Assembly (NCBI GenBank): GCA_011064865.1
Contig: JAAKFX010000086.1
Span: 1 to 6,968 of the forward strand
DNA: 6,968 bases
Source: Candidatus Anoxychlamydiales bacterium
GTDB lineage: Bacteria > Chlamydiota > Chlamydiia > Chlamydiales > SM23-39
Direction of reading: 5' to 3'
Position 1 is the first letter of the stretch. The number at the start of each line of letters is the position of its first letter. The notes beneath the pieces were generated by a model, which saw only the letters and a program-made list of their open reading frames with translations, searched no databases and was not told the DNA's origin. Of the stretch, positions 5,984-6,968 are shown piece after piece. The translations under genes and the position numbers were made by a program.

Positions 5984-6319
5984 ATGTTGGAGAGTTTGTT
6001 TGGCAATAAAAACATCGAAAAAATTTTATTCTTTCTTTTGGCTAATAAAAAATGCTATCCCTATCAGTTGCAAAAAAGATTTGATGTACCTTTATATGGA
6101 ATGCAAAAGGCATTAGATAGATTAGAAAAGTCGCAACTTTTAGTTAGTTTTTTATATGGAAAAACTAGGATGTATGAATTTAATCCTATGTATCCTTTTT
6201 TAAAAGAATTTAAATTTTTTTTACAAAAAGCCTATGATAGTCTTCCAAATAAGATTAAAAACGTATATTATGAACCGGTAATTAGAACAAGACCTAGAAA
6301 AAGAACAAAACCTTTATAG
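5984..6319 (+). CDS. Winged-helix DNA-binding protein, probable antitoxin/repressor of the pair
   Basis: This 111-residue protein resembles the small ArsR-like winged-helix proteins that are encoded directly before nucleotidyltransferase genes. The helix-turn-helix spans about residues 26-53 (YQLQKRFDVPLYGMQKALDR), with a recognition helix near 38-49. A beta wing follows near 55-66 (SFLYGKTRMYEF). The C-terminus is very basic (VIRTRPRKRTKPL), a tail that could contact the DNA minor groove. ATG 5984 has AAGGTGG at 5972-5978, 5 nt away. The stop TAG touches the next ATG with no gap. By analogy with AbiEi/AbiEii-like pairs it would repress its own promoter through the inverted repeat and neutralise the partner enzyme. 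That role is inferred from gene layout, not seen directly. Confidence 0.75.
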   Translation: MLESLFGNKNIEKILFFLLANKKCYPYQLQKRFDVPLYGMQKALDRLEKSQLLVSFLYGKTRMYEFNPMYPFLKEFKFFLQKAYDSLPNKIKNVYYEPVIRTRPRKRTKPL

Positions 6320-6862
6320 ATGAAAGAAATTGACTGGAAAAAAATTACTCCTAAGAAATTAGCAGCTTTGATTAGAAAAAAATTAATAGAATATGATATC
6401 GAATCTATTTTAGTTGGCGGAGCTTGTGTAACCATTTATACAAAAAATAAATATGAATCTTATGATTTAGATTACGTAACTTATGAAGAAATTTCTAAAT
6501 TAAAAAAACCGCTTGAAGAATTGGGTTTTAAAAAAGAAGGAAATTTTTTTAAAAGAAAAAATTGTATATATTTTATTGAGTTTGTATCTCCTCCTGTAGC
6601 AATTGGAGAGCAATTAATAAAGAAATTCAAAATTCTAAAAACTCCTTTAGGTACTATTAAATTACTCACTCCAACAGATTGTGTAAAAGATAGACTCGCT
6701 GCCTATTATCATTGGGATGATAAACAATCATTAAAACAAGCTATATTAGTAGCAAAAAATCAAAAAATCAATTTACGAAATATTAAATCTTGGTCAATTA
6801 AAGAAAAGCAATTAAAAAAATATCAAATTTTTATTGAAAATTTGAATCTAAAAAACAGGTAA
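6320..6862 (+). CDS. Nucleotidyltransferase of the AbiEii/DUF6036-like type, probable toxin of the pair
   Basis: This 180-residue protein has the core of the DNA polymerase beta-like nucleotidyltransferase fold. ILVGGACVTIY (30-40) gives the GG-A/S element, and SYDLDY (47-52) gives the metal-binding D-x-D (Asp49, Asp51). A later strand, IYFIEFV (83-89), could supply a third acidic residue (Glu87). A conserved-looking block follows as LLTPTDCVKDRLAAYYHW (115-132), typical of this group. Related toxins (AbiEii, MenT) add nucleotides to tRNA or a similar target and stop translation. Other members of the fold are not toxins, so the target is open. All recognisable catalytic positions are intact. 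ATG 6320 follows the preceding TAG directly, so translation is likely coupled. The gene ends in TAA. Confidence 0.75.
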   Translation: MKEIDWKKITPKKLAALIRKKLIEYDIESILVGGACVTIYTKNKYESYDLDYVTYEEISKLKKPLEELGFKKEGNFFKRKNCIYFIEFVSPPVAIGEQLIKKFKILKTPLGTIKLLTPTDCVKDRLAAYYHWDDKQSLKQAILVAKNQKINLRNIKSWSIKEKQLKKYQIFIENLNLKNR

Positions 6863-6968
6863 AATACCAGTCAACTTCTCCACGACTAAAGTCGGGAGCT
6901 TGAAAAAGCTTTAGTTGATTAGCCTGAGTCGAAGACTACGTTAGATGGCTCAAGATACCTTGGAATAC
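6863..6968. mobile_element. IS200/IS605-like end or associated structured RNA (partial)
   Basis: The last 106 bp have about 42% G+C, clearly more than the rest of the window, and no open frame I would call. They contain an imperfect hairpin at 6878-6898 with one bulged A, a second small hairpin closed by GAAA (6897-6910), and a third fold near 6921-6950 (AGCC with GGCT, enclosing AGTC-GAA-GACT). Short subterminal hairpins with an unpaired base are the hallmark of IS200/IS605 ends. The string of folds is like the RNA made at the 3' end of tnpB elements. No transposase gene is inside the window. AATAC occurs at 6863-6867 and again at 6964-6968, so a repeat may continue beyond the edge. Other structured elements are possible. 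Confidence 0.4.
6878..6898. repeat. Bulged hairpin, 8-bp stem with TAAA loop
   Basis: CTCC (6878-6881), a bulged A (6882) and CGAC (6883-6886) pair with GTCG (6891-6894) and GGAG (6895-6898) around TAAA. The pairing is complete except for the single bulge. It stands 16 bp after the nucleotidyltransferase stop codon. No T-run follows, so it is a poor intrinsic terminator. The ACTAAAG strand can instead pair with CTTTAGT at 6909-6915, giving an alternative fold. Confidence 0.6.

Overview
The window is AT-rich DNA (about 30% G+C by eye) from an intracellular bacterium. The best guess is a member of the Chlamydiales outside the genus Chlamydia. The reason is gene order: prfB, then a GNAT acetyltransferase, then yebC on the same strand is the neighbourhood I know from Chlamydia trachomatis (CT459, CT458, CT457). 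Here the block is expanded by a second GNAT gene, an inverted ankyrin-repeat gene and a SprT-like metallopeptidase gene. A large ankyrin protein also fits a host-associated lifestyle. The genus is not determined.

Layout. Positions 1-17 hold the first codons of a leftward gene, with a strong ribosome binding site and promoter, divergent from prfB. Positions 201-1296 encode peptide chain release factor 2. It carries the classical +1 programmed frameshift at UGA (270-272). It also has a second, unexpected in-frame stop, TAA at 970-972, seven residues after the GGQ motif. Two paralogous GNAT genes follow, each overlapping its upstream neighbour (1293-1784, 1772-2272). A 654-residue ankyrin-repeat protein lies on the minus strand (2293-4257). 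The 311-bp gap 4258-4568 holds outward-facing promoter candidates, two small dyads and traces of a small membrane-protein reading frame. SprT-like (4569-5240) and yebC (5227-5931) overlap by 14 bp.

Right after yebC comes a compact two-gene cassette with its own promoter. It encodes a small winged-helix protein (5984-6319) and an AbiEii/DUF6036-like nucleotidyltransferase (6320-6862), joined stop to start. A long inverted repeat (5943-5980) covers the -10 box and the ribosome binding site. This is the layout of a self-repressed toxin-antitoxin module. The last 106 bp are richer in G+C and carry a bulged hairpin and further folds resembling an IS200/IS605 end or its associated RNA.

The translation-related genes (prfB, yebC) look like the old chromosomal backbone. 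The ankyrin gene, the toxin-antitoxin-like pair and the IS-like end look like accessory additions. The points most worth checking are the nonsense codon in prfB and the putative toxin-antitoxin cassette with its operator.
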